A stretch of DNA of 26,846 bases, taken from an uncultured Clostridia bacterium. GTDB lineage: Bacteria > Bacillota > Clostridia > Christensenellales > UBA1242. Shown one piece after another: positions 16,042 to 25,634 of the stretch; position 1 is the first letter of the stretch, and each line of letters opens with the position of its first letter. The notes below the pieces were generated by a model that searched no databases, was not told the origin of the DNA, and was given only the letters and a program-made list of their open reading frames with translations. A program made the translations under genes and the position numbers. The stretch lies in NCBI GenBank assembly GCA_937907645.1, contig CALCWV010000036.1, forward strand, positions 1 through 26,846, written 5' to 3'.

Positions 16042-18552
16042 TTATTCCTCTGGGTTATCCTCGACTACTACTTCTTCGCCTGTTTCCCCTTCGCTTTCTT
16101 CTTCCTTGTCTACGACAGCAACGCTAACAATTTTGTTAGATTCTTTCAATCTCATAACTTTCACGCCTTGTGAAACACGTGAGAATACTGAAATGTCGTC
16201 AACTGGAGTTCTTATGATAACGCCATTATCAGCGATCATCATAATATCTTTATCTTCGCTTGTTTGCTTTAATGCAACAAGTTTTCCAGTCTTTTCGTTG
16301 AGCTCTGCAGCTTTAACTCCAAGGCCACCTCTGTTTTGTTGTTTATAATCTTCGATCTTAGATCTCTTTCCATATCCATTTTCTGTGATAGTTATAACCT
16401 GTGTTCCAGCCCTAACAATAGTCATATCAATAACCTTTGCATCGCCGATAAGATCGATACTCTTTACACCTTGGGATTCTCTTCCCGTCATTCTTACATC
16501 AGTTTCTGGGAATCTGATACATTTTCCGTTGCTTGCAGCCACTAAAATGTCCTGTTCTCCGTTCGTTAAAGCAACTCCGATAAGTTCATCGTCTGCAGTT
16601 AAAGAAATGGCTATTTTCCCGGATTTTCTAATGCTGTCAAACTCAGATAGAGCAGTTCTCTTAACTAAGCCGTTCTTTGTTGCCATAACTAAGTTACCTT
16701 CAGCACCTTCCTTTCTTGGAACAACTGCTGAAACTTTTTCGTCTGAGTCAACTTGGATAAGATTCACAATTGCTCTTCCTTTCGCTGTTCTCTGCGCCTC
16801 AGGAACTTCGAAAGCTTTGATTGTGTAAACTTTTCCCTTTGTTGTGAAGAATAGTAGATCGTCGTGTGTGTTTGTTGTGAAGATTTGATCTACAAAGTCT
16901 TCCTCTTTTGTCTTATGGGCTGTTACACCAACTCCGCCTCTATTTTGAGATTTATACTCTGTAAGAGCCATTCTCTTAATGTATCCAAGGTGAGTCATTG
17001 AAATAACAACTTCTTCTCTTGCAATTAAATCGCCGATGTCAATTCCACCCATTTCAAGTGAAATTTCAGTTCTTCTTGGAGTTCCATAAGTGTTTTTAAT
17101 TTCTTCCAAGTTTTCTCTTATTATTGAAAGCACTCTTGCAGGTCTTTCCAAAATATCAGCAAGATCTGCGATTGTGTGTTCAAGTTCTGCCAATTCTTCG
17201 TTTAGTTTTCCAACTTCAAGTCCAGTTAATTTTGATAATCTCATATCAAGGATTGCCCCAGCTTGAATTTCGTCTAATTCGAAGTTTGCAGTAAGTCCAG
17301 CCATAGCCTCCGCCTTATCTTCAGAGTTTTTGATAATTTTAATAACTTCGTCGATATTTGCGAGTGCGATAACTAAGCCTTTAACGATATGTTCTCTTTC
17401 CTTAGCTTTTCCTAAGTCAAACTTAGTCTTTCTAACTAAAACATCTTTTTGATGTTCAAGATAGTAGTAAAGAATTTCTTTCAAGTTCAAAATTCTAGGA
17501 TGTCTGTCAACTAAGGCAAGGAGAATAATTCCATCGCTTTGTTGTAATAATGTGTGTTTGTATAAAGAGTTAAGTACAACTTGTGCGTTGGCATCCTTCT
17601 TTACATCAACTACAACACGCATTCCATCTCTATCACTCTCTTCTCTGATATCAGAAATGCCTTCTAGTTTCTTGTTCTTAACCATATCTGCCATTTGCAT
17701 GATGAATTTTGCTTTATTTACTTGATATGGGAGTTCTGTAATAATAATTCTGTTTCTGCCATTTGACGTTTCTTCAATTTCAGCTTTTCCTCTTACAACA
17801 ATGCTTCCTCTTCCTGTTCTATAAGCCTCTTTGATTCCACTTCTTCCCATGATTACGCCACCTGTTGGATAATCTGGCGCTGGGATGTATCTAATAAGCT
17901 CATCGATGTCAATATCAGGATTGTCAATGAGTGCTTGAACGCCGTTTATAACTTCAACAAGGTTGTGTGGAGGAATGTTTGTTGCCATTCCCACAGCAAT
18001 TCCGTCTGCTCCGTTAACTAATAAGTTAGGGAATTTTGCAGGTAAAACTGTCGGTTGCATCAATGTATCATCGAAGTTAGGATAAAAGTCAACTGTTTCT
18101 TTATCAATATCTTCTAACATTAAAGCTGCGATTTTTGACAATCTTGCTTCTGTGTAACGTTGTGCAGCTGGTGGATCTCCGTCAACTGATCCGAAGTTTC
18201 CGTGCCCCTCAATAAGTGGAAGTCCAATTGAGAAGTCCTGTGCCATTCTAACTAGGGCATCATAGACTGATGAATCTCCGTGTGGGTGATATTTACCCAT
18301 AACTTCACCGACAATTCTCGCAGATTTTTTGAATGGTTTATCTGCAAAGTTGTTTAACTCTCCCATACTGTATAAAATTCTTCTGTGAACAGGTTTGAGC
18401 CCGTCTCTTACATCTGGGATAGCACGAGATACATTAACTGCCATGGCATAAGAAATAAATGATGTCTTTAAGTTATCAACAACTTCAGATTTCTCAACCT
18501 TTGTGTTAGCAAGCATCTCTCTTAACGATTTTGTATTTTCTTCTCTTTTCAT
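16042..18552 (-). CDS. gyrA: DNA gyrase subunit A
   Basis: Breakage-reunion subunit of gyrase (A2B2), which introduces negative supercoils using ATP hydrolysed by GyrB. It has 836 residues from the chosen start. Tyr133 in AAQRYTEARL is the catalytic residue that links to DNA. The quinolone pocket has the sensitive-type residues Ser94 and Asp98 (PHGDSSVYDAL). The C-terminal beta-pinwheel carries a GyrA-box variant QNRGGVG at 536-542 and a related QNRGGLG at 739-745. This supports GyrA over ParC, although the classical box is QRRGGKG. The tail is acidic (EEESEGETGEEVVVEDNPEE). The frame opens 11 codons earlier at 18585, overlapping gyrB, but only the ATG at 18552 has a purine-rich site (AAGGAAGAAGGG) ahead of it, leaving a 25-nt gap from gyrB. 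Confidence 0.95.
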   Translation of the reverse strand: MKREENTKSLREMLANTKVEKSEVVDNLKTSFISYAMAVNVSRAIPDVRDGLKPVHRRILYSMGELNNFADKPFKKSARIVGEVMGKYHPHGDSSVYDALVRMAQDFSIGLPLIEGHGNFGSVDGDPPAAQRYTEARLSKIAALMLEDIDKETVDFYPNFDDTLMQPTVLPAKFPNLLVNGADGIAVGMATNIPPHNLVEVINGVQALIDNPDIDIDELIRYIPAPDYPTGGVIMGRSGIKEAYRTGRGSIVVRGKAEIEETSNGRNRIIITELPYQVNKAKFIMQMADMVKNKKLEGISDIREESDRDGMRVVVDVKKDANAQVVLNSLYKHTLLQQSDGIILLALVDRHPRILNLKEILYYYLEHQKDVLVRKTKFDLGKAKEREHIVKGLVIALANIDEVIKIIKNSEDKAEAMAGLTANFELDEIQAGAILDMRLSKLTGLEVGKLNEELAELEHTIADLADILERPARVLSIIRENLEEIKNTYGTPRRTEISLEMGGIDIGDLIAREEVVISMTHLGYIKRMALTEYKSQNRGGVGVTAHKTKEEDFVDQIFTTNTHDDLLFFTTKGKVYTIKAFEVPEAQRTAKGRAIVNLIQVDSDEKVSAVVPRKEGAEGNLVMATKNGLVKRTALSEFDSIRKSGKIAISLTADDELIGVALTNGEQDILVAASNGKCIRFPETDVRMTGRESQGVKSIDLIGDAKVIDMTIVRAGTQVITITENGYGKRSKIEDYKQQNRGGLGVKAAELNEKTGKLVALKQTSEDKDIMMIADNGVIIRTPVDDISVFSRVSQGVKVMRLKESNKIVSVAVVDKEEESEGETGEEVVVEDNPEE

Positions 18553-18577
18553 TTCCCTTCTTCCTTTTACTCGAATT

Positions 18578-20530
18578 TTATACATCCAAATCTGTTACTA
18601 ATGTAGCATTTTCTTCAATGAATTGTCGTCTCAGTTCTGGATCTTCTCCCATAAGCTGATTGAACATCTTGTCTGCTTCAATAGCATCTGCCATTGTAAT
18701 TTGAATTAAAACTCTCTTTTCTGGATTCATTGTAGTTTCCCACAACTGATCTGCATTCATCTCTCCAAGACCTTTGTATCTTTGAACTGTAATTCCCTTT
18801 CTTCCGTTTGTTTCAAGGTCTTCGTTAAGTTCTTCGTCTGAGTAGAAATATTTATCTTCTTTTCCTCTTGATACTTTGTATAGAGGTGGTTTTGCAGAAT
18901 ATACATATCCTTTTTCAATGAGTGGTCTCATGAATCTAAATAGAAATGTAAGGAGCAAAATTCTAATGTGTGATCCGTCGACATCGGCATCAGTCATGGA
19001 TATGATCTTGTGATATCTCAATTTTTCTTCATTGAACTCATCACTAACACCTGCACCAAAAGCTGTTATCATATTTTTGATTTCTGCGTTTTCAAGGATC
19101 TTGTTTAATCTTGCTTTTTCAACGTTAAGAATCTTTCCTCTAAGAGGCATAATAGCTTGGAATCTTCTATCTCTTCCTTGTTTTGCTGTGCCTCCAGCGG
19201 AATCTCCTTCGACAAGATAGATTTCACAAAGTGATGCGTCTTTCTCTGAGCAGTCAGCAAGTTTTCCTGGAAGAGTTGTGCTCTCAAGCACACCCTTTCT
19301 TCTTGTCATTTCTCTAGCACTTCTTGCAGCTTCTCTTGCTCTTTGTGCATTGATACTCTTTAAAATAAGATTTTTTGACTCAGCCGGATGTTCTTCTAGA
19401 TAATCCCCAAAAGCTTCTTGCATAGCTTTGTAAACGATAGTTCTCATCTCGCTGTTTCCAAGTTTAGTCTTTGTCTGGCCTTCAAACTGTGGATTTCTCA
19501 GCTTAACGCTAATAATCGCTGTGATTCCTTCTCTGCAGTCTTCTCCAGAAAGCTTTTCGTTTTCCTTTATAATCTTATTCTTAACTGCATAGTCGTTTAT
19601 AACTTTTGAAAGAGCTTGTTTAAATCCTTCTAAGTGCGTTCCACCTTCCTCGGTGTTAATGTTGTTTGCATAAGCGTTAATTGTTTCGTTATATCCGTCG
19701 TTAAATTGGAAGCAAACTTCGATTTCATTTTCAATCTCGCCCTTTGCATCTCTGTTGAATTTATTGAAGTAAACTGGGCAGGATAGGAGTGTTTCTCTTC
19801 CCTTGTTCAAATAGTCAACAAACTCAATAATTCCGCCTTTAAACTCGAATGAATCTTTTCTCTCTTTTCCCGGTCTTCTGTCCTCAAGAGTTATCACTAA
19901 TCCCTTGTTTAGGAATGCGATTTCTCTAAATCTGCTCTTTAATGTGTCATAGTTAAATTCAGTTGTTTCAAATATTTCAGGATCTGGCCAGAAAGTAATT
20001 GTTGTTCCTCTCTTATCTGTTCCTCCGACAACTTTTAGTGGAGCAACAGTCTTGCCGCGTGCAAATTCAATGAAATAGTGGCTTCCGTTTTGGAAAACAT
20101 CGGCTGTGAGCTTAGTTGAAAGTGCATTAACGCAGGAAACACCAACGCCGTGCAACCCTCCCGAAATCTTATATCCCTCGCCTCCAAACTTTCCTCCGGC
20201 ATGAAGCTTTGTCAAAACAACTTCGACAGCGCTTTTTCCTTCCTTTGGAATAATTCCTGTTGGGATTCCTCTTCCGTTATCGCAAACACTGCAAGATCCG
20301 TCTTCATTGATAATAACTTCAATGTGTGTACAATATCCAGCTAATGCTTCGTCGATAGAGTTGTCGACAACCTCCGTGATTAAGTGATGCAAACCATGTT
20401 CGTCAGTTGAACCAATGTACATTCCCGGTCTCTTTCTAACAGGCTCCAATCCCTCAAGCACTTGTATGTCGGCAGCATCATATTTTTCGCTTTTTCCAAT
20501 CTCTAATTCTTCGGCTGTTTTTTCTTCCAT
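18578..20530 (-). CDS. gyrB: DNA gyrase subunit B
   Basis: ATPase subunit of gyrase, forming the complex with GyrA encoded just downstream. It has 650 residues, the short form without the extra insert of proteobacterial GyrB. The GHKL ATP site shows E53/N57 (EVVDNSIDEALAGY), DNGRGIP at 84-90 and the lid GGLHGVG at 124-130. The TOPRIM metal site shows EGDSAGG at 441-447 and DADVDGSH at 514-521, and the C-terminus has QRYKGLGEM. AAGGGGTG lies before the ATG, and an extended -10 promoter lies at 20591-20599. It is the first gene of the gyrB-gyrA unit and diverges from the HEPN-like gene. ParE is the alternative, but the pairing with a box-bearing GyrA favours gyrB. Confidence 0.95.
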   Translation of the reverse strand: MEEKTAEELEIGKSEKYDAADIQVLEGLEPVRKRPGMYIGSTDEHGLHHLITEVVDNSIDEALAGYCTHIEVIINEDGSCSVCDNGRGIPTGIIPKEGKSAVEVVLTKLHAGGKFGGEGYKISGGLHGVGVSCVNALSTKLTADVFQNGSHYFIEFARGKTVAPLKVVGGTDKRGTTITFWPDPEIFETTEFNYDTLKSRFREIAFLNKGLVITLEDRRPGKERKDSFEFKGGIIEFVDYLNKGRETLLSCPVYFNKFNRDAKGEIENEIEVCFQFNDGYNETINAYANNINTEEGGTHLEGFKQALSKVINDYAVKNKIIKENEKLSGEDCREGITAIISVKLRNPQFEGQTKTKLGNSEMRTIVYKAMQEAFGDYLEEHPAESKNLILKSINAQRAREAARSAREMTRRKGVLESTTLPGKLADCSEKDASLCEIYLVEGDSAGGTAKQGRDRRFQAIMPLRGKILNVEKARLNKILENAEIKNMITAFGAGVSDEFNEEKLRYHKIISMTDADVDGSHIRILLLTFLFRFMRPLIEKGYVYSAKPPLYKVSRGKEDKYFYSDEELNEDLETNGRKGITVQRYKGLGEMNADQLWETTMNPEKRVLIQITMADAIEADKMFNQLMGEDPELRRQFIEENATLVTDLDV

Positions 20531-20590
20531 ATCTTACACCCCTTTTTAACGGATTTAACCGCTTTTCTATATGTATTTATATATAAATAT

Positions 20591-20599
20591 ATTATATCA
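20591..20599 (-). promoter_or_regulatory. Extended -10 promoter of gyrB
   Basis: On the minus strand TG-A-TATAAT (TG at 20598-20599, hexamer 20591-20596) forms an extended -10 element. The -35 at 17 bp (TTTATT) is poor, as is usual for extended -10 promoters. The leader of about 55 nt holds a small CGG-loop-CCG hairpin near 20560 and the AAGGGGTG ribosome site. Promoters sensitive to supercoiling are known for gyr genes; nothing here proves that. Confidence 0.55.
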
Positions 20600-20680
20600 T
20601 AATATATAGGAAAAATAAAGTGTTTTTGCCACTATTTTTTATAAAAATGCATCATAACAAATATATGTTTTTGTCAAATC

Positions 20681-20709
20681 TTGACAATGGGATTTTTTTG
20701 TGATAACCT
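20681..20709 (+). promoter_or_regulatory. Promoter of the HEPN-like gene
   Basis: Consensus -35 TTGACA (20681-20686), a 17-bp spacer, TG at 20701-20702 and a weak -10 TAACCT (20704-20709). The reading frame nominally opens with the TTG of this -35, so the first 16 codons are promoter sequence, not protein. The predicted leader is only about 12 nt and holds AAAAGGA. Confidence 0.6.
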
Positions 20710-20728
20710 ATTCAAAAGGAAAAAGAAT

Positions 20729-22858
20729 ATGGATTTACAAAGCGCAGAAGATATCGATTTATATTTTCTAGATATCTTGAAAAATAATAAGGATTTTATT
20801 AGAACAATTTCACAATATGATGACCAAGTAATGAATCAAATAGCAACAAAGCTGTTGCTAAGTTTATTCGTAAATGAAAGAGGACTTATAGACGATATTC
20901 AGCAAGAAAATGCCAACACAGCTAGCTCTGGAATAAAGAAAAAATATAAGGATTTCAATCCTGAGCATGTTATGGGTTATCAAGTTGTTAGACAGAAAGA
21001 TAAAATCAAGGTTTTAATCAATAAAGATAAGCCATTTAAAGTTTGCTCAACGGAAGATATGGATATGGAAAAAATTATGCGAGAAAACCACCTTTTTAGG
21101 GAGTTTACAAATCGCACTCTCGAACACAATAAAATTCCAAAAATTCCATATGAAATAGATTCTGGAATGGAAGTTGTAACAACAGCTGCCGATAACTCAA
21201 AATATTTATATAATCATTCAGAGAACAACCTATATTTTAAAGGGATACCTCCAATTTTAACGAGTATTGAAGAATACAATTTTCTAAAAAAGGCAACTCC
21301 ATCAGAAATTGAAGATTATGTAAAAAACAGACTTAATAATACAGGAGTTGAAACCAAGTTTTTTGAAGATGAAAAGACTTTTAATGAAGAAATTTTAACT
21401 TTTGAAAACTGTGTCACTTGTATTTCTAATGCAGTTAGTCACAATAATCAAATAGATAAGGGCGAGTACTTATTAATTAAAAAATTAGACGGTTCAAAAA
21501 AGTCAATTCTTATCAGCAAAAGCTGGCTTAAAGCTGTCGCTGAAACTCTTATAAAAGCGAAGGATCAAGCTTCTTCAATAACTGAAATTTTAGAAAGAAT
21601 CGCTGAATATGAAGCGATTAACGGAGACCTTAAATTAGAAGACCGTTCAATTAGAAATTTACTCACCTCGACTTTTACAATCAATGACAATGCTTTGGAC
21701 TTTATGACAAAGCTTATTGTGGCAAGACTTAGCAATGAATCTAAGGAAGATAAGCGATTAAAACAAGATACCTATTTCCGCCTTGCAAATTTGATTAATC
21801 TTTATCAAGAAAATTTCAATGTTGACAGACTTGACATAGGAATTTCCTTCCCTTCAAAACCTTTCATTTATTTAATGTCTATAGTTGGGAATGCACAGTA
21901 CAAAAAACTTTTCTTAGATAATAAAGATGCTTTTAGAAAAAGAGAAATAGATTATTACAAAACTTTAGGCCAAGCATTGCAAAGAAAAGCTGACACAGCT
22001 TTCTCACTCAATTCAAAGACAATGTTAAAGGGCTTACAAACCACCGCAAAGGCTTTTTGCCACGAACATCAAAGACAAATCGATGATATGTTACCATTCT
22101 ATCATCATGGCTTAGTCTATACGACATATGGCATGAAAAAAGCAGAAGTATTGCAAGAGGATGTGGAAAATGCGATCATATTCTCGGCTTTGAACAAAAA
22201 AGTTAACAACGCATACGAGGCAATTTCACTTCCAATTTCTGTACACAACAAAGTTACTAATGAAGATGAGCTGCTTTCTAACAAAGAAATGGAAAAAATT
22301 CATAGAGAATATAACGATGCAAACAGAGCTTCTCGTTTCATTTTAAATGATAATCCAAATTTCTTTGACGATTTCAAACTATATGTCAATGGTCGCAAGG
22401 CTCGCATTTATCCTGAAAACCGACCTTACACATTCAGCAGAAACATTGGTCAAATGAGAAATTCTTATTCTCATTCCGCTGTTTCACTCGTTGTTGATAA
22501 TGACGGAAAAACAAAATTTATGTTTAACGATTTAAGAGGTCTCGCAATTACAACAGCAAATGAAAGAATGAGTGACGATTTACATGAAAGAAAATTTATT
22601 TATAAACTCAAATGTGAACCTTTAAAAATGTTTAATTTCTTCACAAGCGGACTATTCGACGGCGAATCTATCCCAGTACCTGCGTTCTTTGAAAGATTAT
22701 ATATGCTAAGCGATCTTAAGAGCTTTGGCGCCGGAAAAAAGACAGCTTCCTTTGACTCTAAGGGAATGACGATAATAAACAACAACAAAGGGCAGATTGA
22801 TTATAATGAAGTTAGTTACAATTCTCCTGAATGGAAAAACATCGATAAGCTGTTATAA
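20729..22858 (+). CDS. Unknown protein with two HEPN-like segments (one intact RNxxxH motif)
   Basis: Not recognised as a named family. It has 709 residues from the ATG at 20729, chosen because AAAAGGA precedes it and a promoter covers the upstream codons. The protein is charged and helix-rich with no signal peptide or membrane segment, so it is probably cytoplasmic. Near the C-terminus, residues 577-582 read RNSYSH (MRNSYSHS, then a strand-like VSLVVDNDGKTKFMFNDL). This is the R-N-x3-H pattern and following layout of HEPN ribonuclease domains. Near residues 233-238 a second stretch reads SNAVSH, followed by IDKGEYLLIKKLDGSKK and a helix. That is the same layout with the Arg replaced by Ser. 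HEPN domains are metal-independent RNases in many toxins and defence proteins (known). Tandem HEPN architecture, with one half catalytic, is inference. It is monocistronic; no antitoxin, CRISPR or nucleotidyltransferase partner is adjacent. Confidence 0.6.
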   Translation: MDLQSAEDIDLYFLDILKNNKDFIRTISQYDDQVMNQIATKLLLSLFVNERGLIDDIQQENANTASSGIKKKYKDFNPEHVMGYQVVRQKDKIKVLINKDKPFKVCSTEDMDMEKIMRENHLFREFTNRTLEHNKIPKIPYEIDSGMEVVTTAADNSKYLYNHSENNLYFKGIPPILTSIEEYNFLKKATPSEIEDYVKNRLNNTGVETKFFEDEKTFNEEILTFENCVTCISNAVSHNNQIDKGEYLLIKKLDGSKKSILISKSWLKAVAETLIKAKDQASSITEILERIAEYEAINGDLKLEDRSIRNLLTSTFTINDNALDFMTKLIVARLSNESKEDKRLKQDTYFRLANLINLYQENFNVDRLDIGISFPSKPFIYLMSIVGNAQYKKLFLDNKDAFRKREIDYYKTLGQALQRKADTAFSLNSKTMLKGLQTTAKAFCHEHQRQIDDMLPFYHHGLVYTTYGMKKAEVLQEDVENAIIFSALNKKVNNAYEAISLPISVHNKVTNEDELLSNKEMEKIHREYNDANRASRFILNDNPNFFDDFKLYVNGRKARIYPENRPYTFSRNIGQMRNSYSHSAVSLVVDNDGKTKFMFNDLRGLAITTANERMSDDLHERKFIYKLKCEPLKMFNFFTSGLFDGESIPVPAFFERLYMLSDLKSFGAGKKTASFDSKGMTIINNNKGQIDYNEVSYNSPEWKNIDKLL

Positions 22859-22867
22859 ATCAGTTAA

Positions 22868-22945
22868 AAATAACTTCGTTATTTATAAAAAAATTTAAAT
22901 AAAAAAAGAAAAGATAGCATATTCGCTATTTTTTCTTTTTTTCTA
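22868..22945. terminator. Convergent terminators between the HEPN-like gene and the Ca2+ ATPase
   Basis: Two hairpins fill the gap between convergent genes. The first is AAATAAC (22868-22874)/GTTATTT (22878-22884), with a TTC loop. The second is ATAGC (22914-22918)/GCTAT (22925-22929), flanked by long A and T runs on both sides, so it has a U-tract whichever way it is read. The second overlaps the final codons and TAG stop of the ATPase gene. Confidence 0.75.
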
Positions 22946-25634
22946 TCCTTCTTAAAATTGCTTTCCATATTTCTGTGAGAGGAATGATTAAAATTGAAAC
23001 GCCAAGGCAAATTAGCCACTGTTTCCAGTCTATTCCTGCAACTCCAAAGAATCCTCTTATCACGTTTGAAGGAATAATCACAATTATGAGGCTCAAAAAC
23101 ATCGAAATTGCAAAAGATATATTCAGCCACCTGTTATCAAACATCCTCTTGTTAAAAACGCTGTGTATGTCGCTTTTTAGGTTGTAAACGTGGAATAGTT
23201 CTGCGATACAAATCACTACATAGCACATTGTTGTGGAAACAATAGGATCTACTTTTAAATAATATTTGGAGAAGAAAAATGTTCCCAGTGTCATAATAGA
23301 AACAACGATGCAAGAAAATAGCATGTTTGCCCCAGCTCTTCCTCCAAAGAGGGTGCTCCCCTTCTTCCGAGGTTTTTGATTCATGATATCTGGTTCTGCC
23401 TTCTCTCTTCCAATTGCAACGGCAACGAACGTGTCAGAAACGAGGTTGAACCATAGTATAAGTGCTGGAGTAAAGAAAGGATCTCTTAAAATAGATAAAA
23501 CAACTGTTAGTATAAAGAGCTCCGCGAGGGATGTCCCAAGAAGATATTGTACAACTTTTGAGATATTAGAATAAACTCTTCTTCCTTCTTTCACTGCTCC
23601 TACAATTGTCGCAAAGTTGTCGTCAGTTAAGATTATATCCGCGGCTTCCTTTGTCACATCTGTTCCAGTAATTCCCATGCCAACGCCGATATCCGCTCGT
23701 TTTATGCTTGGAGCGTCGTTTACTCCATCGCCGGTCATGGCAACAATTTTTCCTTTCTTCTTTAAAGCTTCAACAATTCTCACTTTATGCTCGGGGCTAA
23801 CCCTTGCATATACGCGGATTTTTTCAACAGAATTTAAAAATTCTTCTTCCGATAGTTTATCAATCTCTGCTCCAGTTATGACCTCTTTTTCGTTTGATGC
23901 GATCTCTAATTCCTTCGCAATTGCAAAGGCTGTGTCCCTGTGATCGCCTGTAATCATAATTGTAGTTATCCCCGCTTTCTTACATGTCTTTATTGCATCA
24001 AAAACTTCCGCACGTGGGGGATCCATCATCCCAACAAGTCCGAGGAACACCATGTTCTCTTCAACCGTCTCTAACTTCTTTGGGAGCTTGTCTGTGTGAC
24101 TTTTTTGAGCAAATCCAAGTACTCTTAAAGCTCTTTTACCCATGTCACTATTTTTAAGAAGAATCTCTTCCTTAAGCTTCTTAGTTATTTTTACAATCTT
24201 GCCATCCAGCATAACCCTATCGCAGCGTTTAATTAAATTGTCAACAGCTCCTTTTGTGTAAGAAATAATACTATTTCCGTCCTTATTGAAAGTCGTCATT
24301 AACTTTCTTTCACTTTCAAATGGGATTTCATCTATTCTTGCATATTTCCCATCAACTTTTTCCTTAATAATTCCGCGCGTATAGCCATATTCTGAAAGGG
24401 CAATCTCTGTTGGATCTCCGATTGAATATAGATATCCTTCCTCGAACTTTAGCTGCGAATCATTGCACAGAAGCATACATTTTACAAGCTGATTAAAATT
24501 TCTGCTTTCACTTGCAAGTTTTTCTGCTTTATCTGCATCGTTTGAAGAAAGTTTTTGAATTTCATCAATATGATTTTTATCAAACAAAAACACTTCCTTT
24601 ATGACCATCTTATTTAGCGTCAGCGTTCCAGTTTTGTCAGAGCAAATAATCTCAGTTGAGCCAAGAGTTTCAACGGCTGTAAGATTCTTGACAATCGCCC
24701 GCTTCTTTGCCATTTCATTGACACCCATTGACATCGTTATCGTCATACATGCCGGCAGTCCTTCGGGTACAGCACAAACTGCAATAACAACAGCAAGAAT
24801 AAGTGAGCTCCCAAAAGAATCTCCGTTTGCGATTCCAAGAATTAATATAAATACACAAACAATCAAAACGATAATACTGATATAAATGCTTGTTTTTTTA
24901 ATTTTTTTAGTAAGCGGAGTCGCCTCGTTTTTAGTGTTTCTCAGCATATTTGCGATTTTTCCAATTTCCGTATCCATGGCCGTTGCCACAACAACCCCCC
25001 TTCCTCTTCCGTGAGCGACCGCCGTTCCCATGTAAGCCACGTTGACTCTATCACCAATTGAGACCTCTTCTGTTATGAGCGCGTCATACTTTTCAACAGC
25101 TAATGACTCCCCTGTCAGTGCACTTTCTTCTATCTTGAGCGACGCACTTTCTAATATCCTTAAGTCTGCAGGGACACTATCGCCCGCTTCAAGTATGATT
25201 ATATCCCCGACGACCACATCCTCCGTTTTTATCTTCACAATTCTGCCATTTCTTAAAACTTTTGTTTTAGGAGTTGTGATTGTTTTAAGTCTTTCCATAG
25301 CATTATTCGCGCTGTTCTCTTGGATTGTCCCAATTATTGCATTTGTAAAAATAACAAAAAGAATAATCCCCGCATCTACATATTCTGAAGGGTCATGTTC
25401 AATTATACCCGCCACAATGCTTACAATCGCACTTACTAGCAAAATTAAAATGAGAACATCACAGAATTGCTTAAAAAACCTATAGAAAAAGCCACGTTTC
25501 TTTCCACTCTTCAAAACGTTTTTTCCATTTTTATTTAACCTTTTCTTAGCCTCAATGTTTGAAAGTCCTCTTTCGCTTGTGTCCAAGGATTTCAAAACCT
25601 CAGTTTTGCTATACTGATAATAATTTTTATCCAT
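22926..25634 (-). CDS. Calcium-type P-type ATPase (P2A/P2B family)
   Basis: Membrane pump that uses ATP to export cations, by family Ca2+. The 902-residue length is normal. The N-terminal cation-ATPase domain (GLSNIEAKKRL) is followed by membrane helices near 54-76 and 85-103, the actuator TGES at 174-177 and helix M4 with PEGLP (E291). The phosphorylated Asp333 lies in SDKTGT, with the nucleotide motif KGA 461-463 and hinge TGDGVNDAP (634-642). C-terminal helices M5-M10 follow. Transport residues equivalent to the SERCA site II set are present: Glu291, Glu706 (SLAELF) and N730/D734 (NLVSD). The SERCA Asn768 position reads Ser. These point to one Ca2+ site. The tail is strongly basic (RRIEKKKK). 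No good ribosome site precedes the ATG, although the N-terminus fits the family. Confidence 0.9.
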   Translation of the reverse strand: MDKNYYQYSKTEVLKSLDTSERGLSNIEAKKRLNKNGKNVLKSGKKRGFFYRFFKQFCDVLILILLVSAIVSIVAGIIEHDPSEYVDAGIILFVIFTNAIIGTIQENSANNAMERLKTITTPKTKVLRNGRIVKIKTEDVVVGDIIILEAGDSVPADLRILESASLKIEESALTGESLAVEKYDALITEEVSIGDRVNVAYMGTAVAHGRGRGVVVATAMDTEIGKIANMLRNTKNEATPLTKKIKKTSIYISIIVLIVCVFILILGIANGDSFGSSLILAVVIAVCAVPEGLPACMTITMSMGVNEMAKKRAIVKNLTAVETLGSTEIICSDKTGTLTLNKMVIKEVFLFDKNHIDEIQKLSSNDADKAEKLASESRNFNQLVKCMLLCNDSQLKFEEGYLYSIGDPTEIALSEYGYTRGIIKEKVDGKYARIDEIPFESERKLMTTFNKDGNSIISYTKGAVDNLIKRCDRVMLDGKIVKITKKLKEEILLKNSDMGKRALRVLGFAQKSHTDKLPKKLETVEENMVFLGLVGMMDPPRAEVFDAIKTCKKAGITTIMITGDHRDTAFAIAKELEIASNEKEVITGAEIDKLSEEEFLNSVEKIRVYARVSPEHKVRIVEALKKKGKIVAMTGDGVNDAPSIKRADIGVGMGITGTDVTKEAADIILTDDNFATIVGAVKEGRRVYSNISKVVQYLLGTSLAELFILTVVLSILRDPFFTPALILWFNLVSDTFVAVAIGREKAEPDIMNQKPRKKGSTLFGGRAGANMLFSCIVVSIMTLGTFFFSKYYLKVDPIVSTTMCYVVICIAELFHVYNLKSDIHSVFNKRMFDNRWLNISFAISMFLSLIIVIIPSNVIRGFFGVAGIDWKQWLICLGVSILIIPLTEIWKAILRRIEKKKK

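Noticed and set aside
18553..18585. 11-codon N-terminal extension of GyrA overlapping gyrB
   Set aside because: No ribosome site lies before the ATG at 18585, whereas one lies before the ATG at 18552.
20681..20728. TTG start that would add 16 residues to the HEPN-like protein
   Set aside because: These codons form the -35, spacer and -10 of its promoter, and the better ribosome site is before the ATG at 20729.
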